DNA of 64,000 nt from CAZAYP01 sp964489425 [NCBI: uncultured Verrucomicrobiota bacterium] (GCA_964489425.1 CAZAYP010000006.1:52364-116363); one strand, 5' to 3'. Counted from the first letter of the stretch, positions 1-9,168 are shown. Numbers and translations are program-made. Notes: generated from the sequence alone by a model not told the origin.

Positions 1-287
1 GCCGCGCTCACCCCCCCTCCCAGACACGGTTCGGCAAGGAAGTCTGCCAGTATACGCGCGTGATAGTCCGGGCCTTGTGGCGGGGGCAATCCCAACGCAG
101 CATACCGTCGCTTGCAAAGGTTTTCAACGGCAAGCCATACGTCGGCCACGTATTTTGCCGCAGCAACGGCCTCCCATTCCCGGAGCCCTTCCTCCGACAT
201 GTTGGAAAGTCGATGCGCCTGCTCCGCTATCGCGCGAAGGTGTTCAAGCTCGCACTGCACCTCCAACGCGACTTTGGCCTTATCCAT
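1..287 (-). CDS. Probable HEPN-domain partner of a nucleotidyltransferase toxin-antitoxin pair (3' end outside window)
   Basis: The frame is open from an ATG at 287 to the window edge, giving about 95 residues without a stop. The start overlaps the end of the upstream nucleotidyltransferase gene by 8 bases, so the two are translationally coupled. The visible part is alpha-helical and begins MDKAKVALEVQCELEHL, with a later segment PPPQGPDYHARILADFL. Small helical proteins encoded directly after MNT-type nucleotidyltransferases are usually HEPN ribonuclease toxins of the HepT kind. The HEPN catalytic Arg-His motif would lie in the missing part, so toxin activity cannot be confirmed. The family call rests mostly on context. 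Confidence 0.6.
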   Translation of the reverse strand, partial: MDKAKVALEVQCELEHLRAIAEQAHRLSNMSEEGLREWEAVAAAKYVADVWLAVENLCKRRYAALGLPPPQGPDYHARILADFLAEPCLGGGVSA

Positions 288-561
288 AAAGGACTTTCCC
301 GTAGCGTTCGACCACGGAATAAAAAGTCGGATTAAGCTCGCGAGCCACCAAATCGAATGGCTGGCGCAGAATGTCCATCAGTGCCACGTCGGCATCCAGG
401 ATGCGCTCCGGAGGAATGCCCTCAACTGCAAGGTCAACATCGCTTGCACGCCGGGGATCGGTCGTGGCGCTGCCGAACAGAATCACCCGCTTGGCGCCCA
501 AGCGCACCAGTTCGCCAACCGCCTGCGGCAGGCTATCAAGATTCACAGCCATATCAAACAC
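280..561 (-). CDS. MNT-type minimal nucleotidyltransferase (antitoxin-like)
   Basis: This 93-residue protein carries the minimal nucleotidyltransferase signature: Gly30-Ser31 followed by Asp41-x-Asp43 (FGSATTDPRRASDVDLAV). This is the metal- and NTP-binding site of the pol-beta superfamily. Family members of this size paired with HEPN proteins act as antitoxins, and in MntA-HepT they AMPylate the toxin. The first in-frame start is GTG at 561. An ATG at 552 (MAVNLDSLPQ) is an alternative, and neither has an ideally spaced ribosome site. The stop overlaps the downstream HEPN-like gene. It belongs to the first of three toxin-antitoxin modules in the window. Confidence 0.82.
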   Translation of the reverse strand: MFDMAVNLDSLPQAVGELVRLGAKRVILFGSATTDPRRASDVDLAVEGIPPERILDADVALMDILRQPFDLVARELNPTFYSVVERYGKVLYG

Positions 562-917
562 ACACTCCAGTCGTTGCGAGATCGGTGGCCGATCCGCCTT
601 TGGGACAATGACTGTCGCACAAAAAGCTGCTCCATGAAACGAGAAACTTCAGTCAGCTTGGCGTCCGCCCTCCGAAGCTGGACATTATTCGCCGTTCAGT
701 CCGTGCTGCGAGTGGTTAAAAAACACACAAGTGGCATTGCTGTAGCGCCAATCCCTTTGTAATCAATGTGTTTTGCTGTTTATTTAAAAGTTGGCGCGGT
801 AGTTGCTTAGTCCAGTTCCAAAACCAAGGTCAACAATAAATAAACAGTGGTCGCATAAAGGTTGAAGACGGCTGGGTTCGGTTTAGGCCGGTCTCAGAGC
901 CGTAGTTGAGGGGGGAG

Positions 918-953
918 CCGCAGCGCCAAGGCAACTTGGCGCTGCGGTCTTTT
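918..953 (+). terminator. Strong Rho-independent-type hairpin with no gene in front of it
   Basis: A perfect 12-bp GC-rich stem (918-929 pairing with 936-947) closes a six-base loop, GGCAAC, and is followed by TCTTTT at 948-953. On the plus strand this has the form of an intrinsic terminator. No plus-strand gene lies upstream in the window, so it may end an unannotated small RNA. It may also block read-through into the CotH operon or act as a leader attenuator. Confidence 0.65.
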
Positions 954-972
954 GTCCAGGAAAGAGCAGTTG

Positions 973-1144
973 AACTACGAATCACGCGAATCACGCGAAT
1001 GCATCCCTTTGACTCTGCTAAATATGTACGGGCATGGATCGAATTCTTCCGTCATCTAACAGGTGAACGATGTTATTCTCAACTTGTTCGCCCGCTCCTC
1101 TTTCTGCAGCAATGAGTTTCGCGTGATTCGCGTGATTCGTAGTT
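973..1144. repeat. 172-bp element bounded by 27-bp perfect inverted repeats
   Basis: Bases 973-999 and 1118-1144 are exact reverse complements over 27 bp. Each arm contains the unit CGAATCACG in tandem. The 118 bases between the arms carry no gene. The structure resembles a small non-autonomous mobile element or palindromic intergenic repeat. No target-site duplication is obvious at the edges. Confidence 0.7.
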
Positions 1145-1234
1145 AATTCAAATGCTGAATTCAGGTTTATAGATCCCGGGCCGAATTTGTCGAAACGGTT
1201 TACTTTGTCGGGTGCCAGGTGTAATTTTGATCTT

Positions 1235-4200
1235 ATGTTTCCTGCGTGGCGCATGTTCGTGTTCGGAGCTGGTGTAACGGCCGTGGCCGGGTGGGTCGCG
1301 GCTGCGGAAATTCACCCGGGACCCGCATCCCGATCCACGCCGCTGACCATTTCGGAAATCATGTACCATCCCACCGCGCGCGCGGATGGGCGAGATCTGG
1401 AGTTCGTCGAGATCTTCAACACCGAGCCGTTCCCGCGGTCCCTGGCCGGATATAAGCTGGCCGGGGATGTCAGCTTCGACTTTCCCACCAACGCCATCCT
1501 GGGGGCGCGGGCGTACCTGGTTCTGGCCGCGGTGCCGGACGATGTGCGGGCGGTGTACGGCGCCACCAATGTGCTCGGCGCCTACACGGGCCGACTGTCG
1601 AACAGTTCCGGCGCGCTGCGGCTGGAAACCCAGGCCGGCGCGTGCTTGCTGGAAGCTGAGTTTGACTCGGAGGATCCCTGGCCGGCGGCCGCGGACGGGG
1701 GCGGGTGCTCGCTCGTGCTGGCCGAGGGGTCCTACGGCGCCGCTGACTGCCGCGCGTACGCGCCATCGTACCAGCGCGGCGGGTCGCCCGGCCGTGGCGA
1801 GCCGGCGGCGGTCGGCGCGGCGAGCGTGGTCATCAACGAGCTCCTGACCCACACGGACCTGCCGCTGGTGGATTACGCGGAGCTCTACAACGCGGCCACC
1901 ACGAGCGTGGACTGCTCCGGCATGGTGTTGACCGATGACCCGGCAACCAACAAGTACCGGATCCCTGCCGCCACGGTGCTGGCGCCGGGCGGGTTCCTGG
2001 TGCTGGAGGAGGCCACGCTGGGATTCGGCTTGAGTGCCAACGGCGAAAGCCTGTTCCTGTTTTCGGCCAACACCAGCAACGTGCTGGACGCCGTCAAGTA
2101 CGGCGGCCAGCAGAACGGCACGGCCTGTGGCCGGTACCCGGACGGCGCGGAGCGGCTGCGCCCCCTGGCCGCGCGCACGCCCGGCACGACCAACGCGGCG
2201 TTCCGGCAGGAGTCGGTCGTGATCAACGAGATCATGTTCAACCCGCCGGACGGCGACGCGGATGGCGAGTACATCGAGCTGCACAACCAGGGCGTGGCGG
2301 ACGTGGGCCTGGGCGGCTGGCGCCTGGCCGGCGGCGTGGAGCTGGTCATCCCCACCGGCACGGTCCTGGCCGCGGGCGGGTACCTGGTGCTGGCCAACAA
2401 GGCCGCGCACCTGATCGGCCACTACGCGCACCTGAACGCGGGCAACTGCATCGGCGACTACTCCGGCACGCTGTCCGACCGCGGCGAGGTCGTCCGCCTG
2501 CTGGCGCCCGACGACCCCAACCTGCCCGACGACCTCTGCCAGTACGAGGTGGACCGCGTGGTGTACTTCGACGGCGGTTCCGGGCGCGAGTACGCGGACG
2601 GCGGGGGCAGCAGCCTGGAGCTTACCGACCCGCGCGCGGACAACGAGATCCCAATCAACTGGGCCGCCAGCGACGAATCGGCCAAGGGCCGGTGGATCAC
2701 CAACGACATCACCGGCGTGCTGGACAACGGCATGCTGCCGCCGTCCACGAGCATCAACAACGTCAGCCTGATCCTGCCGCACGGCGGCGAGTGCCAGGTG
2801 GACGACGTGGCGGTGTATTACCAGTACGTCAACCGGGTGCGCAACCCGGACTTCGGCACCGGGACCAACTACTGGCAGCTGCTGGGCAACCACGAGCGCA
2901 CCCGGCGCGAAGCCGACAGCCAGGGCAGCGGCTACGGGCTGCACCTGCGCGCGTCCGGTCCGGGCGACACGCGGGTGAACCGCTGCATTGGCGCGCTCTC
3001 GGTCTCGCTGCCGGCGGGCGGCACGGTGCGGCTGCGCTGCCGGGCGCGGTGGCTGGCCGGCAGCCCGGAGCTGGTCATGTGGCTGCGCGGCGGTTACCTC
3101 GACGCCCACGTCACGCTGCCCGTGCCCGACAACCTGGGCACCCCCGGGCAGGCCAACAGCCGGCGCGTGGTCAACCCCGGGCCCGCCATCTACGATGTCC
3201 GCCACACGCCCGGCCTGCCCGCGGCCGGCGCGCCGGTCGTGGTGCTGGCGCGCGCCAGTGACCCGGACGGCGTCGCCGCGGTCGACCTGCGCTACCGCAT
3301 CGATCCCGCCGCCGGGTACACGACCGTGGCCATGGCCCGCGATGGGCAGGGCCGCTACGTGGCGCAGCTGCCCGGCCAGGCCCAGGGCGCCCGGGCGGCG
3401 TTTTACATCCTGGCGCGGGACGCCGCGGCGGCCTGCGCCACGAACACGTTCCCGGCCGCTGCCCCGACCAACGAGGCCGTGGTCGGGTTCGGCCTGGCCC
3501 GGACCGGCACGGACATCGACCAGGTCGCCGCCTGGATGACCACGGCCCGCATGGCCGCGTGGCAGGGCCGTAGTTCCCTCAGCGACGAGCCGCTGCCCTG
3601 CACCCTGGTCTGCGGCGAGCGCATCGTATACGACGCCGCCATCCGGTTCCGCGGCAGCGTGTTCGTGCGCGGCGCCTACGGCGACCCGGCCACCAACGCC
3701 GCCTCCTACTGCGTGGACCTGCCGCACGACAACCGCATGCTGGACAGCGATGAGCTCACCCTCGACTGGCAGGAGCCCAGCCGCGACAACACGTTCCAGC
3801 GCGAGCGCGCCGCCTTGTGGGTTGCGGAGCGCCTCGGCCTGCCCGCGTTCCACAAGCGCTACGTCACCGTGGACCTCAACGGAATCCGCCGCGCCACCGT
3901 GTACAGCGACTCCCAGGAGATCAGCGCCGACTACATCCGCAGCCGTTACCCCGACGCGGACGCCGGCCACCTCCACAAGATCAACGACTGGTTCGAGCTC
4001 AACGACGCGTTCAGCCCCATCGAGGGCGACTTCGTCAACCGCGACGGCAGCCTGATCGACTACACCAGCAGCGGCGCCAAGAAAGACGCCGCCTACCGCT
4101 GGCGCTGGGAAAAACGGACCACCACCGGATACCAGGCGGACATGACCCCGCTGTACGCCCTCGTGGATGCCGCCAACCTGTCCGGCACCGACCTGGTGCG

Positions 4201-6961
4201 CGAGATGCAGCACCACGCCGACCTGGAGCAGTGGCTGGGCGTGGTGATGTTCCGCCACCTGGTGGGCGACTGGGACAGCTTCGGCTACAACCGCGGCAAG
4301 AACATGCTGGCGTACCTGCCGCCCGGCGGCCGCTGGAACCTGTTGAACTGGGACGTGGACTTCTGTCTCGGCGCCGACATGGGCGGGAGCGAGTGGGACG
4401 ACCCGTTTATCGTGGACTCCGCGCGCATGCCGCGCATGGCCGCGATCCTGGCGGCCGGCCCGTTCCGCCGCCAGGCATGGCAATGGCTGGACCGCGCCGT
4501 GACCGGCCCGTTCCGGGGCGCGGCCATCAACGCGGAACTGGACGCCGTCTACGCGGGCCTGACCGCCAACGGCCTCGCCGTGGCCTCGCCGCTGAACATA
4601 AAAACGTGGATCGAAAACCGCTATAACTACCTGCTCGGGCGCCTGAGCGACGTGAAAGACTTCGAGCTCGGGATCCGCGAATCCGATTTCTCCACCGGCC
4701 TGAACTGGACCCCGCTGTCCGGCTGGGCGCCCATCCAGTGCGCGGTGATCAAGATCAACGGCAAGCCCGCGGACATGACCTGGACCGGCGACTGCGACTG
4801 GGAAACCCGCGTCTGGCTGACCAACGGGCTCAATATCGTCACCGTCCAGGGCTGCGATTCCAACGGCGCGGCGCGCGCGGGCCAGGCCGACAGCATCAAC
4901 ATCACCTGCACCGCGCTGGGCGCGGACCCGCGGAGCCGGCTGGTGATCAACGAGATCATGTACCACCCGCCGACCAACCGGGCCGAGTTCGTGGAACTAT
5001 ACAACCGCTCGTCCACTTCGGCGTTCGATCTCTACAACTTCCGCCTGGACGGCGTGGACTGGACGTGCGACCGGGCCCAGGTGATCGCGCCGGGCGAGTT
5101 CGTGGTGGTGTGCCGCAGCCTCAACGACAGCGCGCGCGCCTACGGGCCCGGCCTCCCGCTGGCCGGGCCGTGGGCCGGCACGCTGCGCGCCGACGGCGAA
5201 ACCCTCACGCTCCAGCAGCTCGACGCCACCGGCGGCGTGGCGCTGGTGGTGGACACCGTGACCTATTCCAGCAACTGGACGGCCCTGGCCAACGGGCAGG
5301 GCTGCGCGCTACAACTGATCGATGCCGCCGAGGACAATGACCGGGTGGGCAACTGGACCGTCGACCCCGGCGCGCGCTGCACCCCGGGCCGGACCAACTC
5401 CGTGGCCAGCGATCTGCCGGCGTTCCCGCCGCTCTGGATCAACGAGGTCCAGCCGGACAACCGCGCGACCCTCGCCGACAACCACGGGGATTTCGATCCG
5501 TGGCTCGAGATTTGCAACACCTCCAACGCGGTCCAGGACCTGTCCGGGTACTGCCTGACCGATGACCTGGCCGTGCCCGCCAAGTGGGCGTTCCCCGCGG
5601 GCGCCGCGGTGACCAACGCCGGGTTCAAGCTGGTCTGGGCGGATAACGAGCCGGGCGAGTCCACGGCCACGGAATACCATGCCGGGTTCCGCCTCGCCAC
5701 GGCCGGGGGCCAGGTGGCCCTGATCAGCACCAACGGCGGGCGCTACATCATCCTCGATCTGTTCGCGTACCCGGCCGCGGTCCCGGCCGACCAATCCTAT
5801 GGCGATTTCCCGGACAGCCAGGCCCACGACCGCCGCATTTTCCATTACCCAAGCCCCGGCGCGACCAACAACAACGCCGCTCCCACCGCCCGCATTTACC
5901 TCAACGAGTGGCTGGCTAAAAACAACACCAGCATCGTCGATCCGGCCACGGGCACGCGCGCCGACTGGTTCGAGCTGTACAACGACCAGGACTATGCCGT
6001 GGACATCACCGGCTACGCGCTCAGCGACACGCCGGCCGTGCCGTTCCAGTTTGTCATCAGCGGCAGCACGGAGCTGCAGCCGCGCGAGTTCCGCCTGGTC
6101 TGGGCCGACGACACCAGCGCCAACGCCTGGGGCACCAACGATCTCCACGTGCCGTTCAAGCTCAGCACCTCCGGCGAAACCCTGCTGCTGTCCGCGCCCG
6201 GCGGCCAGGTCGTGGATACGGTCACGTTCGGCGCCCAGGCCGACGACGTATCCCAGGGCCGGTACCCGGACGGGGCGGGCACCCTGGTCGCGCTGGCGGC
6301 GCGCTCGCCACGCGCGAGCAACGTGACCAACCACCAATACACCCTGACTGCCACGGCGGGCGCCAACGGCCGCATCGCCCCCGCCGGCGTCCAGGCCGTG
6401 GCCGGTGGCGGCAGCGCGGTCTTCGTGATCACCGCGGATCGCTACTACGTGATCCGCGATATCCAGACCAACGGCGCAAGCGTGGGCGCCCCCTTGGGCA
6501 TCCCGTGCCGGACCTGCACCTGGGCTGCCGTGAGCGCCGACGGCGCCATCGCCGCCACGTTCCGCGCCGTCACCGCCACCAACGGCACGCCCCAGTGGTG
6601 GCTGGTGCAGTACGGCCTGACCAACGCCGACCTCGATGCCGACGCGCTGGACGATCCGGATCGGGACGGGTACCCGACCTGGAAGGAGCACGTCGCCGGG
6701 TCCAGCCCGGTGAATGCCGACTCCCTGTGGGCGGTGAACGGGAGCCGCGATGCGGGCGCGGCGATGTTTTCGTTGTCCTGGCCCAGCCTGGCCGGACGCA
6801 CCTACAGCCTGCACACTGCCACCAACCTGGCCGACGGGTTTGTCCGGCTCCCGGAAAATCTCCCCGCCAACCCCCCGGTGAACGTGTACTCCATGCCGGT
6901 GAGCAATTACGTGGCGCGCTACTTCCACCTCGGCGTTACCATGGATCCGGATGAAGACTGA
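1235..6961 (+). CDS. Secreted lamin-tail-domain / CotH kinase-like surface protein
   Basis: This is a large secreted protein of about 1908 residues. The ATG at 1235 was chosen because it gives a signal peptide (MFPAWRMFVFGAGVTAVAG...AAA); the frame is open upstream to a TTG at 1187. Three lamin-tail domains (about residues 39, 199 and 328, each opening with a variant of INEIMYHPP) precede a CotH kinase-like domain (about 800-1100, with NWDVDFCLG near 1037). Three more lamin-tail domains follow (about 1236, 1400 and 1553). The tail has an InlB-repeat-like segment near 1700 and a calcium-binding-like Asp-rich segment near 1799. CotH proteins are atypical protein kinases, first known from spore coat. 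The gene opens a coupled operon with polyphosphate polymerase and export genes and overlaps the next gene by 11 bases. Confidence 0.88.
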   Translation: MFPAWRMFVFGAGVTAVAGWVAAAEIHPGPASRSTPLTISEIMYHPTARADGRDLEFVEIFNTEPFPRSLAGYKLAGDVSFDFPTNAILGARAYLVLAAVPDDVRAVYGATNVLGAYTGRLSNSSGALRLETQAGACLLEAEFDSEDPWPAAADGGGCSLVLAEGSYGAADCRAYAPSYQRGGSPGRGEPAAVGAASVVINELLTHTDLPLVDYAELYNAATTSVDCSGMVLTDDPATNKYRIPAATVLAPGGFLVLEEATLGFGLSANGESLFLFSANTSNVLDAVKYGGQQNGTACGRYPDGAERLRPLAARTPGTTNAAFRQESVVINEIMFNPPDGDADGEYIELHNQGVADVGLGGWRLAGGVELVIPTGTVLAAGGYLVLANKAAHLIGHYAHLNAGNCIGDYSGTLSDRGEVVRLLAPDDPNLPDDLCQYEVDRVVYFDGGSGREYADGGGSSLELTDPRADNEIPINWAASDESAKGRWITNDITGVLDNGMLPPSTSINNVSLILPHGGECQVDDVAVYYQYVNRVRNPDFGTGTNYWQLLGNHERTRREADSQGSGYGLHLRASGPGDTRVNRCIGALSVSLPAGGTVRLRCRARWLAGSPELVMWLRGGYLDAHVTLPVPDNLGTPGQANSRRVVNPGPAIYDVRHTPGLPAAGAPVVVLARASDPDGVAAVDLRYRIDPAAGYTTVAMARDGQGRYVAQLPGQAQGARAAFYILARDAAAACATNTFPAAAPTNEAVVGFGLARTGTDIDQVAAWMTTARMAAWQGRSSLSDEPLPCTLVCGERIVYDAAIRFRGSVFVRGAYGDPATNAASYCVDLPHDNRMLDSDELTLDWQEPSRDNTFQRERAALWVAERLGLPAFHKRYVTVDLNGIRRATVYSDSQEISADYIRSRYPDADAGHLHKINDWFELNDAFSPIEGDFVNRDGSLIDYTSSGAKKDAAYRWRWEKRTTTGYQADMTPLYALVDAANLSGTDLVREMQHHADLEQWLGVVMFRHLVGDWDSFGYNRGKNMLAYLPPGGRWNLLNWDVDFCLGADMGGSEWDDPFIVDSARMPRMAAILAAGPFRRQAWQWLDRAVTGPFRGAAINAELDAVYAGLTANGLAVASPLNIKTWIENRYNYLLGRLSDVKDFELGIRESDFSTGLNWTPLSGWAPIQCAVIKINGKPADMTWTGDCDWETRVWLTNGLNIVTVQGCDSNGAARAGQADSINITCTALGADPRSRLVINEIMYHPPTNRAEFVELYNRSSTSAFDLYNFRLDGVDWTCDRAQVIAPGEFVVVCRSLNDSARAYGPGLPLAGPWAGTLRADGETLTLQQLDATGGVALVVDTVTYSSNWTALANGQGCALQLIDAAEDNDRVGNWTVDPGARCTPGRTNSVASDLPAFPPLWINEVQPDNRATLADNHGDFDPWLEICNTSNAVQDLSGYCLTDDLAVPAKWAFPAGAAVTNAGFKLVWADNEPGESTATEYHAGFRLATAGGQVALISTNGGRYIILDLFAYPAAVPADQSYGDFPDSQAHDRRIFHYPSPGATNNNAAPTARIYLNEWLAKNNTSIVDPATGTRADWFELYNDQDYAVDITGYALSDTPAVPFQFVISGSTELQPREFRLVWADDTSANAWGTNDLHVPFKLSTSGETLLLSAPGGQVVDTVTFGAQADDVSQGRYPDGAGTLVALAARSPRASNVTNHQYTLTATAGANGRIAPAGVQAVAGGGSAVFVITADRYYVIRDIQTNGASVGAPLGIPCRTCTWAAVSADGAIAATFRAVTATNGTPQWWLVQYGLTNADLDADALDDPDRDGYPTWKEHVAGSSPVNADSLWAVNGSRDAGAAMFSLSWPSLAGRTYSLHTATNLADGFVRLPENLPANPPVNVYSMPVSNYVARYFHLGVTMDPDED

Positions 6962-7676
6962 ACGGTGCCTCCCGGCCGTCTGGACCGCGGTTCTGGCCGC
7001 GGCGCTGCCGCTGGCCGCCGCCGCCGGGGGCGACCTGCTCGCCTACTGGGATTTCGGCGCCACGGCCGCCAAGTACACGGAAACCTGCACGGTCCAGCGC
7101 GTGACGTTCGCCGCGCTGGCGCTGACCGCTAACGCCGGCAGCTTCAAGGACCCCAACGGCAAGAACGGCGTGGCCTACACCGACCCCGACGGCGTCACCC
7201 ACGCCGGCGGCCAGGCCGCCGCCCTGGACGAAGCCATCGAGAATGCCGGCACGCTCGACGTGCGCCTGGACGGCCGCGGGCGGCAGCTGTCCGAGGTGCG
7301 CTGGGACGCGTTCACCGACGACGCCGGCGACGCGCGCGGGCCCAAGACCTACGACCTGTCCTACAGCGTGGATGGCGGCGTGCACTGGATCCCCCTGGCC
7401 CGCGATGCGCCCTTCGTGCGCGACGGCAGCAAAACCAATTATTACCCTTACTCCTACAGCCTGACCAACCACGCTGCCTTGCGCAACGCCGCCGAGGTCC
7501 GCCTGCTGATCCACAACCTCGCCGGCGGCACGGCCGGCGCCTGCGGGTTCGACAACGTCATGGTCGCCGGCTGGCCCGAAAATCCCGATGACCTGCTGCT
7601 GTTCCTGCCCGCCATCCTGGCCCGGCCGGCCACCAACGCCGCGGGCACGCGAGCCGGACATGGACGCGGCCTTTGA
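6951..7676 (+). CDS. Secreted protein of unknown function in the CotH-VTC operon
   Basis: This 241-residue protein begins with a clear signal peptide (MKTERCLPAVWTAVLAAALPLAAAAGG). The mature part starts LLAYWDFG, an opening common in secreted beta-sandwich (lectin-like) domains of PVC bacteria. It continues with beta-rich sequence that includes YDLSYSVDGGVHW and GFDNVMVAGW. A hydrophobic stretch, DDLLLFLPAIL, lies close to the C-terminus and could be a sorting or membrane signal. Its start lies inside the CotH gene (11-base overlap) and its end runs 17 bases into the polyphosphate polymerase gene, so it is translated with both. I do not recognise a named family, and its function is unknown. 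Confidence 0.75.
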   Translation: MKTERCLPAVWTAVLAAALPLAAAAGGDLLAYWDFGATAAKYTETCTVQRVTFAALALTANAGSFKDPNGKNGVAYTDPDGVTHAGGQAAALDEAIENAGTLDVRLDGRGRQLSEVRWDAFTDDAGDARGPKTYDLSYSVDGGVHWIPLARDAPFVRDGSKTNYYPYSYSLTNHAALRNAAEVRLLIHNLAGGTAGACGFDNVMVAGWPENPDDLLLFLPAILARPATNAAGTRAGHGRGL

Positions 7677-8457
7677 GATCATGATGGAGCGGCTGGAGGC
7701 CAAGTACCTGGTCTCGCCCCAGCAGGTGCCCGCGATCCGCGAATACATCAAGCCGTTCTGCGAGCAGGACAAGAACAGCCGGCGGTCGCTGGACGGGTAC
7801 GTGATCACCACGCTGCAGCTCGATACGCCCAACTTCGCGCTCCACATGGCCAAGCCCGATAACGCGCTCACCCGTTTCAAACTGCGGGTGCGCACGTACG
7901 GTCTGGATGGCAAAGCCCCGGTGTTCCTGGAAGTGAAGCGCAAGTTCCGCGGCTCGGTGATCAAAACCCGGGCCGCCGTGCCTCCGGACCGTTGGGGCCC
8001 GGACCTGCTGCGGCAGACCGCCACGGACCTGACCTTCCGCTCGACCACGGAAACGGCTGCGTTCTGCGAGTTCCTGCGCCTGGCGCGGGAGACCGGCGCC
8101 CGGCCCGCCGTGCGCATCCGCTACCACCGCGAATCTTTTTTTGGCCTGGCCGACCGCTACTCGCGGCTGACCCTCGACTCCCGCCTGCGGTTCCAGCGTG
8201 CCGACGACTGGTCCGTGCTGGGCGGCAGCGCCTGGCACGCCCTGGACTCCAACGCCAGCCAGGGCAAGGGGCACGCCTACTCGGGCGTGGTCCTGGAACT
8301 CAAGGCGCTGGTGGAGCCGCCGCAGTGGATGATGGGGCTGGTGGAATTCTTCGAGCTTGAACGCGTCGGCCACTGCAAGTATTCAATGGCCGTGCAACAG
8401 GAGGCTTGGGACCTGGGCGTGATCGAAGATCGCAAGGACTGGGTATGGGGCCTCTAG
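7660..8457 (+). CDS. VTC-domain polyphosphate polymerase
   Basis: A 265-residue cytoplasmic protein covering the VTC domain, the ATP-dependent polyphosphate polymerase fold of the triphosphate tunnel enzymes. The expected basic tunnel motifs appear in order: ERLEAKYLV near the N-terminus, RFKLRVRTYG, FLEVKRKFRGSVIKTR, RIRYHRESFF, LTLDSRLRF, VVLELKALVEPPQWM and a final HCKYSMA. Bacterial VTC proteins commonly neighbour CotH and DUF4956 genes, as here. The ATG at 7660 overlaps the previous gene by 17 bases; ATGs at 7681 and 7684 are alternatives. The product would polymerise phosphate at the membrane beside DUF4956. Confidence 0.92.
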   Translation: MDAAFEIMMERLEAKYLVSPQQVPAIREYIKPFCEQDKNSRRSLDGYVITTLQLDTPNFALHMAKPDNALTRFKLRVRTYGLDGKAPVFLEVKRKFRGSVIKTRAAVPPDRWGPDLLRQTATDLTFRSTTETAAFCEFLRLARETGARPAVRIRYHRESFFGLADRYSRLTLDSRLRFQRADDWSVLGGSAWHALDSNASQGKGHAYSGVVLELKALVEPPQWMMGLVEFFELERVGHCKYSMAVQQEAWDLGVIEDRKDWVWGL

Positions 8458-8487
8458 CCGGGCGGCAACGACACAAGGCGGAGCATC

Positions 8488-9168
8488 ATGGATTTCGCAA
8501 CTGTTTTTGAATCAGCGCGCATCATGGGGGTGGTGGACATCCTCTGCGCCATGCTCGCGGCGTTCGTCCTGTGCATGGGGCACGCGGCCGTGTACCGCTG
8601 GACGTTCCAGGGGTTCACCTACTCCCGGGCCTACGTGCACGCCATGATCCTCGGCGGCATGGTCACCGCCATGCTGATCATGGCCATCGGCAACAACCTC
8701 GCCCGCGGGCTGGGCATCCTGGGCACCCTGGCGGTGATCCGTTTCCGCACGCCGATCCGCGACCCGCGCGACATGATCTTCCTGTTCGGGTGCCTGGCCA
8801 CCGGCATTGCCTGCGGCGCCACGGTGTACGCGGTGGCGGCCATCGGCTCGGTGTGCGTGGACGCGGCCGCCCTGTTCCTGCACTTTTCGCCCTTCGCCTC
8901 GCGCCGCAACTACGAGGGCCTGCTGCGCTTCGTGGCCGCGCCGCACGACACGAACCCCGCCGCCGCGGAGGAACTCATGGCGCGCTACTGCCGCAGCTAC
9001 ACCCTGGTGGCCATGCGCGAGTCCGCCCAGGGCGAGGCCAACGAGTACGCCTACCACGTGCGTCTGGTGGATCCGGCGTACCGCCAGGACCTGCTGGAAG
9101 GCGTCCGCAAGCTGCCGGGCATCACCGACTCCGCCCTGCTCATGCACCGCACCACCGTGGAGCTCTGA
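8488..9168 (+). CDS. DUF4956 integral membrane protein
   Basis: A 226-residue protein with about four membrane segments in its first 135 residues, including VDILCAMLAAFVLCMGHAAV and MILGGMVTAMLIMAIGN. The DUF4956 signature LGTLAVIRFRTPIRDPRD follows them. The last 80 residues are soluble. DUF4956 proteins recur beside VTC polymerases and CotH proteins; their biochemical role is not established. A GGAG site lies five bases before the ATG. The stop overlaps the start of the HlyD-like gene in TGATG. Position and topology make it the only inner-membrane channel candidate in this operon. Confidence 0.9.
   Translation: MDFATVFESARIMGVVDILCAMLAAFVLCMGHAAVYRWTFQGFTYSRAYVHAMILGGMVTAMLIMAIGNNLARGLGILGTLAVIRFRTPIRDPRDMIFLFGCLATGIACGATVYAVAAIGSVCVDAAALFLHFSPFASRRNYEGLLRFVAAPHDTNPAAAEELMARYCRSYTLVAMRESAQGEANEYAYHVRLVDPAYRQDLLEGVRKLPGITDSALLMHRTTVEL

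Larger units (their letters stand above)
562..1234. other. Intergenic region with repeats and an orphan terminator
   Basis: No convincing coding frame is present in these 673 bases, which are visibly more AT-rich than the flanks, especially 720-860. They hold an 11-bp inverted repeat (776-786 with 837-847, CTGTTTATTTA and its complement), a strong hairpin with a T-tract (918-953) and a 27-bp perfect inverted repeat (973-999 with 1118-1144). The region must also contain promoters for the divergent MNT-HEPN pair and for the CotH operon, but I could not identify a convincing -35/-10 pair for either. Confidence 0.7.

Noticed and set aside
562-917. tmRNA, 6S RNA or tRNA gene upstream of the orphan terminator
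   Set aside because: No CCA end, T-loop consensus, tag ORF or long irregular hairpin typical of 6S RNA could be found.
1148-4966. A 1272-codon minus-strand frame opposite the CotH gene
   Set aside because: It has the same shadow composition, no ribosome site and no family resemblance; the plus-strand frame has lamin-tail and CotH domains.
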